Position numbers and translations under genes: made by a program. A DNA stretch of 64,000 nt from Streptomyces sp. NBC_01241 (lineage in GTDB: Bacteria > Actinomycetota > Actinomycetes > Streptomycetales > Streptomycetaceae): positions 2,514,501 to 2,578,500 of the forward strand of contig NZ_CP108494.1 of assembly GCF_041435435.1 (NCBI RefSeq). The letters are read 5' to 3'. A model generated the notes under the pieces. The model saw nothing but the letters and a program-made list of their open reading frames with translations, did not search any database and had not been told where the DNA came from. Shown here piece by piece: positions 1 through 8,556 of this stretch; the stretch's first letter is position 1, and each line of letters begins with the position of its first letter.

Positions 1-1428
1 GACGAGCTGGCGTACGGGATGGAGTCGCTGGGGCTGGCTCCCGGCGTGATGCGGCGGCGGGTCGAGGAGACCCTGGACCTGCTGGGTCTGGCCGGGCTGC
101 GCGACCGGCCGATCGCCACGCTCTCGGGCGGCCAGCAGCAGCGGGTCGCGATCGGCTCGGTCCTCACCCCGCACCCGAAGGTCCTGGTCCTCGACGAGCC
201 GACGTCCGCGCTGGACCCGGCGGCGGCCGAGGAGGTCCTCGCCGTGCTGCAGCGGCTGGTGCACGACCTGGGCACGACGGTCCTGATGGCGGAGCACCGG
301 CTGGAGCGGGTGGTGCAGTACGCGGACCAGGTCGTCCTGCTGCCGTCGCCGGGCGCCGCCCCGGTCATGGGCGCGCCCGCGGACATCATGGCCGTCTCCC
401 CGGTCCACCCGCCGGTCGTCGCACTGGGGCGGCTGGCGGGCTGGGAGCCCCTGCCGCTCTCGGTCCGCGACGCCCGACGCCGGGCGTCGGACCTGCGCGA
501 GCGGCTGGCGCGGGCACAGCTGCCCGCCCCGTCACCCGTGCCGGCCGGGGCGGCCGTGACCCCGCTGCCCTCCGCCCCTGCCACCGCCGCCGTACGGCGC
601 GGTGTGCTCGCCCGGCTGCTGGGCCGCGGCGCACCCACCACCACCGCTTCCGAGCCGGTCGTCGTCGATGCCCCGGCGCGGGTCGAGCGGCTCGGCGTAC
701 GGCGCGGGCGCGTCGAGGCGCTGCGCCGGGTGACGCTCGCCGTCGCGGCCGGCGAGACCGTCGCCCTGATGGGCCGCAACGGTGCGGGCAAATCCACCCT
801 GCTGGCCACGCTCGTCGGCATGGTCGAGCCCACCACGGGCACCGTCCTCGTCGGCGGCCGGACCCCGCACCGTACGCCGCCGCGCGACATGGTGCGCCGG
901 GTCGGGCTCGTACCGCAGGAACCACGCGACCTGTTGTACGCGGACACGGTCGCCGCCGAGTGCGCCGCGGCCGACGCCGACGCGGGCGCCGGCGCGGGCA
1001 GCTGCCGAGCCCTGGTCTCGGAGCTGCTGCCCGGCGTGCCGGACGACGCCCATCCCCGTGATCTTTCCGAGGGCCAGCGCCTCGCGCTCGCCCTGGCCGT
1101 CGTGCTGACCGCGAGGCCCCCGCTGCTGCTCCTGGACGAGCCGACCCGCGGCCTGGACTACGCGGCGAAGGCCCGGCTGGTCGGGGTGCTCCGCGGCCTC
1201 GCGGCCGAGGGCCATGCGATCGTCCTGGCCACGCACGACGTCGAGCTCGCCGCCGAGCTGGCGCACCGGGTGGTGATACTCGCCGACGGGGAGACCGTCG
1301 CGGACGGGGAGACCCGGCAGGTGGTGGTCTCCTCGCCGGCCTTCGCCCCGCAGACCGCGAAGATCCTCGCCCCGCAGGAGTGGCTGACCGTGGCGCAGGT
1401 GCGCGGCGCGCTGGGAGCCGCGTCGTGA
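1..1428 (+). CDS. ECF-type ABC transporter, fused double ATP-binding subunit (5' end outside window)
   Basis: The frame is open from base 1, so the start lies upstream of the window. Two ABC ATPase modules are fused in tandem, as in duplicated CbiO/EcfA proteins. The first module shows the signature LSGGQQQR (about 124-147) and a Walker B with LVLDEPTSALDP. The second shows Walker A GRNGAGKST (772-798), a signature reading LSEGQ instead of LSGGQ, and LLLLDEPTRGLD followed by LATHD. It would power uptake of a vitamin or metal through an S component at the membrane. The next gene overlaps it by 4 bases (GTGA), so the two are co-translated. The substrate cannot be read from the sequence. Confidence 0.9.
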   Translation, partial: DELAYGMESLGLAPGVMRRRVEETLDLLGLAGLRDRPIATLSGGQQQRVAIGSVLTPHPKVLVLDEPTSALDPAAAEEVLAVLQRLVHDLGTTVLMAEHRLERVVQYADQVVLLPSPGAAPVMGAPADIMAVSPVHPPVVALGRLAGWEPLPLSVRDARRRASDLRERLARAQLPAPSPVPAGAAVTPLPSAPATAAVRRGVLARLLGRGAPTTTASEPVVVDAPARVERLGVRRGRVEALRRVTLAVAAGETVALMGRNGAGKSTLLATLVGMVEPTTGTVLVGGRTPHRTPPRDMVRRVGLVPQEPRDLLYADTVAAECAAADADAGAGAGSCRALVSELLPGVPDDAHPRDLSEGQRLALALAVVLTARPPLLLLDEPTRGLDYAAKARLVGVLRGLAAEGHAIVLATHDVELAAELAHRVVILADGETVADGETRQVVVSSPAFAPQTAKILAPQEWLTVAQVRGALGAAS

Positions 1429-2243
1429 GCGGGAACCGGACGCGGCCGGTACGGCTCGGGCCGCGCGCGATCGCCGCGCTCGTCCTCATCAGCGCGATCG
1501 GCGTGGTCGCGTTCGGCTGGCCGCTGCTGGCCGGTGCCGACTCCGGCCTGGCGCACTCCCAGGACGCGCCGTGGCTGTTCGCCGCGCTGCTGCCGCTGCT
1601 GGTCGGCGTGGTCGTCGCGATGATCGCGGACTCCGGCCTCGACGCGAAGGCCGTGGCGATGCTGGGGGTACTGGCCGCGGTCGGCGCCGCGCTGCGCCCG
1701 CTGGGCGCGGGCACGGCGGGGCTGGAACCGATGTTCTTCCTGATGGTGCTGAGCGGCCGGGTGCTGGGGCCCGGCTTCGGCTTCGTGCTGGGCTCGGTGA
1801 CGATGTTCGCGTCCGCGCTGCTCACCGGTGGGGTGGGGCCGTGGATGCCGTTCCAGATGCTGTCGATGGGCTGGTTCGCGATGGGCGCGGGCCTGCTGCC
1901 GGGCCCGGACCGGCTGCGCGGACGGGCCGAGCTGCTGATGCTCGCGGTGTACGGGTTCGTGGCGGCGTTCGCGTACGGCACGGTGATGAACCTGTACGGC
2001 TGGACGATCGTGCCAGGACTCGGCTCGGGGATCTCCTTCCACCCGGGGGACCCGCTGCCGCAGAACCTCGTCCGCTTCCTCGCCTATTGCACGGCCACGT
2101 CGCTCGGCTGGGACCTCGGCCGGGCCGTGCTCACCGTGGTGCTGACCCTGACCATCGGCGCGACGCTGCTGAAGGCGCTGCGCCGGGCCACGCGCCGCGC
2201 CGCCTTCGAGGCCCGGGTCACATTCGACGCCCCCGGCGAGTGA
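1425..2243 (+). CDS. ECF transporter S component (substrate-binding membrane subunit)
   Basis: The product is 272 aa with about six hydrophobic segments. It contains a conserved stretch (GPGFGFVLGS...GGVGPWMPFQM) typical of S components annotated next to fused ECF ATPases. GTG at 1425 overlaps the stop of the ATPase (GTGA), so I chose it over upstream ATGs that would overlap the ATPase. It is expected to bind the substrate and partner with an EcfT protein, which is probably encoded just upstream and outside the window. Candidate substrates such as cobalt, thiamine precursors or queuosine precursors cannot be told apart here. Confidence 0.82.
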   Translation: MSGNRTRPVRLGPRAIAALVLISAIGVVAFGWPLLAGADSGLAHSQDAPWLFAALLPLLVGVVVAMIADSGLDAKAVAMLGVLAAVGAALRPLGAGTAGLEPMFFLMVLSGRVLGPGFGFVLGSVTMFASALLTGGVGPWMPFQMLSMGWFAMGAGLLPGPDRLRGRAELLMLAVYGFVAAFAYGTVMNLYGWTIVPGLGSGISFHPGDPLPQNLVRFLAYCTATSLGWDLGRAVLTVVLTLTIGATLLKALRRATRRAAFEARVTFDAPGE

Positions 2244-2313
2244 GGACTCCCACAGGCCCTCGGTCCTCGACGAAGCGGGGTAGTAGTCGCCGGACCGGGT
2301 ACCGGCCCCCAGC

Positions 2314-2365
2314 AAATGGACAATTTCATATAACTTGGCGATCTTAATTACTCGTTGGTCCATTT
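2314..2365. promoter_or_regulatory. AT-rich upstream region with an 8-bp inverted repeat
   Basis: AAATGGAC (2314-2321) and GTCCATTT (2358-2365) form perfect inverted arms around an unusually AT-rich spacer containing catataact and cttaattac. The patch lies just upstream of the 2389 start. It may hold the promoter and an operator of that gene. No consensus -10/-35 pair is certain. Confidence 0.3.
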
Positions 2366-2388
2366 AGGCGCTTTTTGGCCCGCTGTCC

Positions 2389-3132
2389 GTGTCCGTCGGC
2401 CTCCGAAGCGTTGTCACGTACGTGGAACCTCGTGAATTCTGGGATCGGAACACTGTTCTGGCGGAAGCTTTTTGCGCCAGCGACGAACGCATGCGCCTGG
2501 CACAGGCGTTGCTCGACGAGGCGCAGGCAGAGCGGAGCAGGATGCTCGCGGCGTTCGCCGTCACGGTCGGCGACGACGGCTCGATCGCGGACTTGATGGG
2601 CCTGAACGAGCGCGAAGTGCGATTGGCACGACGTACGGTGGGCCGCGGTGACGCGCGGTCCCTCGCCGAGGAGCTCCTGAACCGGCCCGTTCAAGCGGTG
2701 CGGGCGGTGGCGGACGAACCCCCTTCCGTACCCGAGGCCCCCGTACCGCATCCGCGTGAAGAGGCGCCCGTCGCACCGCTCGTCGCCCCGCTCGCCGCAT
2801 CACCGGATACGCCACCGGTCCCGGCCCCGGTCCCTCTCCCGGTGCCGCCCGCCGAGGTGGACAGCCCCGTCTTCTGGTCGCCCAGCATGGACTCCGTGCT
2901 GCTGTGGAGCTGGGAGTCCGGTCTCGACGTACAGACGGTCGCCGCCGAACTCGGCCTGGACGTACGGGCACTGCTGACGCGCGTCCAGGAGCTCGCCAAC
3001 GACGGACGGCTCACGCTCTCGACCCCGGTCCCCGAGGTTCCCCGGTCCGGGCGCCATCGCCGCCAGCACGAAGAGGGATACGCCACCCTGTTCGGCCCCA
3101 CCGCCACCTTTCCCACCCACGTGCCGTACTGA
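2389..3132 (+). CDS. Hypothetical protein with putative N-terminal helix-turn-helix and proline-rich middle
   Basis: The 247-aa product has three parts. Residues 1-100 are helical and look HTH-like (...DGSIADLMGLNEREVRLARRTVGRGDARSLAEEL). Residues 105-165 are a Pro/Ala/Val-rich linker. Residues 165-215 contain a second helical unit (WSPSMDSVLLWSWESGLDVQTVAAELGLDVRALLTRVQEL) that also looks HTH-like. GTG 2389 gives the longest form; GTG 2422 (product starting EPREFW) is an alternative, and neither has a clear ribosome site. Two HTH-like units joined by a flexible linker suggest a DNA-binding role, but no family is recognised. Confidence 0.65.
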   Translation: MSVGLRSVVTYVEPREFWDRNTVLAEAFCASDERMRLAQALLDEAQAERSRMLAAFAVTVGDDGSIADLMGLNEREVRLARRTVGRGDARSLAEELLNRPVQAVRAVADEPPSVPEAPVPHPREEAPVAPLVAPLAASPDTPPVPAPVPLPVPPAEVDSPVFWSPSMDSVLLWSWESGLDVQTVAAELGLDVRALLTRVQELANDGRLTLSTPVPEVPRSGRHRRQHEEGYATLFGPTATFPTHVPY

Positions 3133-3198
3133 GCGGCACGTCCGCCCCTCGCCGCGGCGGCATGGATCCGACCGGCAGCGCCCTCGCCGCCCTCGGGT

Positions 3199-4497
3199 TC
3201 AGGACCGCGCGGCGACCGCGTCGAACCACCGCACGATCTGCGGCCCCGACTTCATGTACGTCGCGTTGTGGTCGGTCGAACCCTGGTCGACCACCGGTGC
3301 GGCGACGCCGTGCGCGGCCAGATCGGAGGCGCAGTCACGGGCGTTGGCGATCGGCACGTCGGCGTCGCCGGACGAGGAGTAGAGGCGTACGGGGACGTCC
3401 GGCTTCCAGGCACAAGTGCCGTCCTGGGCGCGTACCGCGGCCAGGAGAGCGCCGGTGGGGTGCTGGACCTGCCGGTAGTAGTCGTCGGTGAGCAGTTCCT
3501 TCAGCGTCGCGGGCAGCGCCGGGATGATCTGCTCCTCGGTGTGGTTGGTGTCGAAGAGGTCGTCGACGATTCCCGCGTACGGCTCCCGGAACGCCTCCGA
3601 GGGGTCCTTGTACAGCGGGTGGAGCCTGTTCTGCGCGGTGAGGAAGTAGGACATGTAGAAGATGCCGCTGATGTCGTTGACCCTGCCGTCGAACAGGGCG
3701 GGCATTTCGGCGTGCTCGATGTCGTACGGGCCCGAGACAGGCGCGAGGGCGCGGAGCCGGAAGTGCCGGTCGACGCCGTTGTCGAGGGCCCTGCCCAGCG
3801 CCATCGCGACCTGGCCGCCCTGGGAGAAGCCGCTGGCGTACACGTCGCCGGTGAGCGGGCGGTCCAGGCGCAGCGCGGCGGTGCGGGAGGCCCGCAGCAT
3901 GTCGACGGAGGCGGTGACGGAGGACTTCGTGTCCATGTACGGGTGGCGGCCCGGGCCCTTGCCGAGGCCCAGGTAGTCGGGGGCGGCGACGGCGCGGCCC
4001 GCGGAGGCGTGGAGGTAGGGCGCGAAGCGGCCGAAGTCCTCGCCGACGGAGGGTGCGTAGTCGCGGTGGGCCATCGTGCCGTGGGTGTCGGAGACCAGGT
4101 CCAGGCGGTGCGGGCCGCCTTTGGGGAGCGCGAGGAGGCCGGTGGCGGTGGTGGGTGCGCCCTGGGGCGTGATGGTGCGGTAGGTGAGGCGGTAGGCGCG
4201 CAGGCCGTGCCGGACGGTGTCGGTGTCCATCCCTCCGGAGACCAGGAAGCGTGCGACATCGGCACGGTCGAGGTCGGCCACGGGGGTGATGTCCAGCAGG
4301 GTGCCTCTGCCGTGCGCCTCGGCCGAGCGGGACGACACTCCGGTGGCGTCGGCGGGCTGTTGGGCGGCGACCGGTGCGGTGCCGAGTGCGGCGAGGACCA
4401 CCACGGCCGCGGCCGTCACCCTTCGGCGGGCGGTGCGGCGACGCTTGCGGGCTTCCCAAGTGGTGCTGTCTGTGCGGTTGGTGTTGTCCATGGCCAT
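3199..4497 (-). CDS. Secreted alpha/beta hydrolase, secretory-lipase type
   Basis: The product is 432 aa. Its N-terminus has a basic patch (KRRRTARRR), a hydrophobic core and an AAQ cleavage-like site, which is a signal peptide, possibly Tat-like. The nucleophile elbow is GFSQGG. An Asp in SSGDADVPIAN and a His in STDHNAT complete a plausible triad. The layout fits the fungal/bacterial secretory lipase family, which acts on ester or lipid substrates outside the cell. Two ATGs (4497 and 4491) are possible and neither has a strong ribosome site. Upstream codons in this frame run antisense into the thiolase gene and are not part of this protein. Confidence 0.8.
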   Translation of the reverse strand: MAMDNTNRTDSTTWEARKRRRTARRRVTAAAVVVLAALGTAPVAAQQPADATGVSSRSAEAHGRGTLLDITPVADLDRADVARFLVSGGMDTDTVRHGLRAYRLTYRTITPQGAPTTATGLLALPKGGPHRLDLVSDTHGTMAHRDYAPSVGEDFGRFAPYLHASAGRAVAAPDYLGLGKGPGRHPYMDTKSSVTASVDMLRASRTAALRLDRPLTGDVYASGFSQGGQVAMALGRALDNGVDRHFRLRALAPVSGPYDIEHAEMPALFDGRVNDISGIFYMSYFLTAQNRLHPLYKDPSEAFREPYAGIVDDLFDTNHTEEQIIPALPATLKELLTDDYYRQVQHPTGALLAAVRAQDGTCAWKPDVPVRLYSSSGDADVPIANARDCASDLAAHGVAAPVVDQGSTDHNATYMKSGPQIVRWFDAVAARS

Positions 4498-4604
4498 GAC
4501 GCTATGCAGCCGCACGCGACGCCGGTACCGGCCTGGACACCCGGCCGGAGGTACACCTGGCAACACCTCCGGTCCGGGGCCCTGCCCGCCGGACGGGCCG
4601 CGCG

Positions 4605-5789
<1,185 letters not shown>

Positions 5790-5826
5790 TCACACTTCCG
5801 CAGGGGCGTCCCGGCGCCCGCGGAAG

Positions 5827-5848
5827 GAACTAGTACGCGTTCTAGTTC
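5827..5848. promoter_or_regulatory. KstR-like operator palindrome
   Basis: The core AACTAGTACGCGTTCTAGTT is a 20-bp palindrome with one mismatched pair. It fits the mycobacterial KstR pattern TnnAACnnGTTnnA except that TAC replaces AAC. It lies between the divergent thiolase and P450 genes, both of the type KstR represses. Binding of a TetR-family KstR orthologue is inferred; no such gene lies in this window. Confidence 0.6.
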
Positions 5849-5969
5849 TCCGTGCAGTCTTATGAGGCTTACCCCCGGTACGCAAGGGTCGTGCACGCAC
5901 CTTGCGTCCACTTCATGCCTGCCTCACCCACTCTTCACGCAACAGATCGGGCCACCCCTCTTGCCAGTT

Positions 5970-5986
5970 GTAGAACTCGTTACTAC
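5970..5986. promoter_or_regulatory. Possible second, degenerate KstR half-site
   Basis: GTAGAACTCGTTACTAC has a perfect TAGAAC half-site. The other half would match GTTCTA only with one extra base. It lies about 70 bases upstream of the P450 start, where an operator for that gene would be expected. Confidence 0.25.
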
Positions 5987-6055
5987 CTTTCGGGCAACTT
6001 CTGATGGGTCGTCAGACATCTTTCGGGCGGCTCTCGGACCGACCTGGAGTTGCCG

Positions 6056-7315
6056 ATGCCCTGCCCCCATCTGCCCGAAGGGTTCGACTTCACCGACCCC
6101 GATCTGCTCCAAGCCCGCATACCGCACCCCGAGTTCGCGCAGATGCGGCAGACCGCACCGGTCTGGTGGTGCACCCAGCCGGCCGGTATCTCCGGTTTCG
6201 ACGACGAGGGCTACTGGGTCGTCACCCGGCACGCGGACGTCAAGTACGTCTCCACACACCCCGAGTTGTTCTCCTCGAACACCAACACCGCGGTCATCCG
6301 CTTCAACGAGTCGATCGACCGTGACCAGATCGAGGTCCAGAAACTGATCATGCTCAACATGGACCCGCCCGAGCACACCCGGGTCCGCCAGATCGTCCAA
6401 CGGGGTTTCACCCCACGGGCGATCCGCTCCCTGGAGCAGGCCCTGCGCAGTCGCGCCCGCTCGATCGTCGAGACGGCGCTCACCGCGGCCGACGACGACG
6501 GCTCCTTCGACTTCGTCACGAACATCGCCGTCGAACTGCCGCTCCAGGCCATCGCCGAACTCATCGGCGTACCGCAGGAGGACCGGTCCAGGATCTTCGA
6601 CTGGTCCAACAAGATGGCCGCGTACGACGATCCGGAGTACGCGATCACCGAGGAGGTCGGCACCGAGGCGGCCATGGAGATCGTCTCGTACTCGATGAAC
6701 CTGGCGGCCGCCCGCAAGGAGTGCCCGGCCAAGGACATCGTCTCCCAGCTGGTCGCCGCGGAGGGGCAGGGGAACCTCTCCTCCGACGAGTTCGGCTTCT
6801 TCGTGATCCTGCTCGCCGTCGCCGGTAACGAGACCACCCGTAACGCCATCAGTCACGGCATGCACGCCTTCCTCACCCACCCCGACCAGTGGGAGCTCTA
6901 CAAGAGGGAACGGCCGGACACGACCGCCGAGGAGATCGTCCGCTGGGCCACCCCCGTGGTCTCCTTCCAGCGGACCGCCACCCAGGACGTCGAACTGGGT
7001 GGGCAGCAGATCAAGAAGGGCGACCGGGTCGGGATGTTCTACTCCTCGGCCAATAACGACCCCGAGGTCTTCGAGAACCCGGAGACCTTCGACATCTCCC
7101 GTGATCCCAACCCGCACCTCGGCTTCGGAGGCGGCGGTCCGCACTTCTGCCTCGGCAAGTCCCTTGCCGTGATGGAGATCAACCTGATCTTCAACGCGAT
7201 CGCCGATGTGATGCCGGACCTGCGGCTGGTCGGCGACCCGCGGCGGCTGCGCTCGGCATGGCTCAACGGGATCAAACAGCTCCAGGTCAGCACCGCCGTC
7301 GACGCCGTGCACTGA
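6056..7315 (+). CDS. cyp125: Cytochrome P450, CYP125-like steroid C26/C27 hydroxylase
   Basis: The product is 419 aa. The haem-binding loop is FGGGGPHFCLG, the I-helix is AVAGNETTRNAI and the ExxR motif is EIVR. LPEGFDFTDPDLLQ near the start, VQKLIMLNMDPPEHTR, LPLQAIAELIGVPQEDR and RLRSAWLNGIKQLQV parallel Mycobacterium CYP125A1 through the whole chain. That enzyme oxidises the terminal carbon of the cholesterol side chain. ATG 6056 has CTGGAG six bases upstream; TTG 6050 abuts that site, so it was not chosen. Expression is probably controlled from the shared palindromic region with the divergent thiolase. A redox partner is not seen nearby. Confidence 0.85.
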   Translation: MPCPHLPEGFDFTDPDLLQARIPHPEFAQMRQTAPVWWCTQPAGISGFDDEGYWVVTRHADVKYVSTHPELFSSNTNTAVIRFNESIDRDQIEVQKLIMLNMDPPEHTRVRQIVQRGFTPRAIRSLEQALRSRARSIVETALTAADDDGSFDFVTNIAVELPLQAIAELIGVPQEDRSRIFDWSNKMAAYDDPEYAITEEVGTEAAMEIVSYSMNLAAARKECPAKDIVSQLVAAEGQGNLSSDEFGFFVILLAVAGNETTRNAISHGMHAFLTHPDQWELYKRERPDTTAEEIVRWATPVVSFQRTATQDVELGGQQIKKGDRVGMFYSSANNDPEVFENPETFDISRDPNPHLGFGGGGPHFCLGKSLAVMEINLIFNAIADVMPDLRLVGDPRRLRSAWLNGIKQLQVSTAVDAVH

Positions 7316-7368
7316 CTGCGCACCCCGCCCGAACCCCCGGCGGGGAAGCGCACAACAGCGCGAGGATC

Positions 7369-8397
7369 ATGGCGGGCATGCACGCCCTGCTCTCCGCCTT
7401 CGCCCCCATCTGGATACTCACTGCGATCGGCTACACGGTCGGCCGCAGTGGTCTCCTCGGGGAGCAGGCGGAGGCCGTGCTCGGCCGGTTCGTCTTCCAT
7501 GTGGCCATGCCCGCCGCCCTGTTCAGCATGGTTTCCGGGGCGCGTCTCGACGCCTTCGCCAACTCCTCGATGGTGGCCTTCGCGGCAGGTACGGCGCTGG
7601 TCTGCGGTCTCGGCTTCGTGGTCTCGGGCCGGCTCTTCGGCCGGGGCACGGCCGACCGGGCGATCGGCGGCATGGCGTCCGGCTACGTCAACTCCGCCAA
7701 CCTCGGTATTCCGGTGGCGGTACAGGTGCTCGGCGACGCGTCGTTCGTCGCTCAGATCATCCTGTTCCAGGTGCTGTTGGTCTCTCCGGTGATCCTGACA
7801 CTGCTGGACACGGGGGCGGGCGCGTGGGCAGGGCCAGGCGCGGGCTCCGGGAAGGGATTGGTGTTCCGGCGGATGCTGACGATGCCGGTGCGCAACCCCG
7901 TCATCATGGCCTCGCTGCTGGGTGTCGTCGTCTCCGCGCTCGGACTGCGACTGCCGCACGCCCTCGCCCACTCCTGCGACGTCCTCGGCGCCGCCGCCGT
8001 ACCGACGGCCCTGATCACGCTGGGGCTGTCCCTGAACGTCCGCCCGGCGACCGGTGTTCCGGCAACGCAGCGCGCGGAGCCCTGCAGTGAGCGTGCGGAG
8101 CCCGACGGGGCCGGGGTGCGTACGAAACGTGCGGAGGTCGTCGTGGCCGTCGCGCTCAAGACGCTGGTCCAGCCCCTGATCGCCTTCGCCGTCGGCGGCC
8201 CGCTGCTGGGTCTGCCGGACCATCAACTGCTGGCCGTCGTACTCTGCTCCACGCTGCCGACCGCTCAGAACGCCTTCATCTACGCCCAGCAGTACGGCCT
8301 GGACACCCGCCTGGCCCGCGACTCCGTGGTGGTCTCGACGGTGGTGTCCATGGCAACGCTGTCCCTCGCCACCTGGGCCCTGGGGACGTCCTCCTGA
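7369..8397 (+). CDS. AEC (auxin efflux carrier) family transporter
   Basis: The 342-aa product is strongly hydrophobic with a two-half topology of about ten membrane helices. It includes the conserved GYVNSANLGIPVAVQVLGD and ALITLGLSL stretches of AEC permeases. A short hydrophilic insert rich in RAEP repeats (about residues 225-255) separates the halves. GAGG just precedes ATG 7369; ATG 7378 is an alternative. The gene begins 53 bases after the P450 stop on the same strand, so read-through is likely. Family members export organic acids or other small anions; the substrate here is unknown. Confidence 0.82.
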   Translation: MAGMHALLSAFAPIWILTAIGYTVGRSGLLGEQAEAVLGRFVFHVAMPAALFSMVSGARLDAFANSSMVAFAAGTALVCGLGFVVSGRLFGRGTADRAIGGMASGYVNSANLGIPVAVQVLGDASFVAQIILFQVLLVSPVILTLLDTGAGAWAGPGAGSGKGLVFRRMLTMPVRNPVIMASLLGVVVSALGLRLPHALAHSCDVLGAAAVPTALITLGLSLNVRPATGVPATQRAEPCSERAEPDGAGVRTKRAEVVVAVALKTLVQPLIAFAVGGPLLGLPDHQLLAVVLCSTLPTAQNAFIYAQQYGLDTRLARDSVVVSTVVSMATLSLATWALGTSS

Positions 8398-8556
8398 GCC
8401 GTTCGGCTCCGCTGAGCCGTTCGAGCGGCGGACCCGGGCCGATGGGCGGATGCTGGTCGGGCGGCGATCCATGCCGAAGGGGGACGGAACGACGGTTTCG
8501 TCCCGGCACTCCTTCGGCGTCTCAGGGCTTCGTGCGCCCTGCCGACTTCGTGCGCC

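Noticed and set aside
386..1981. Long minus-strand frame across the ECF genes
   Set aside because: Low-complexity Arg/Pro/Ala translation; the plus strand carries ABC and S-component motifs.
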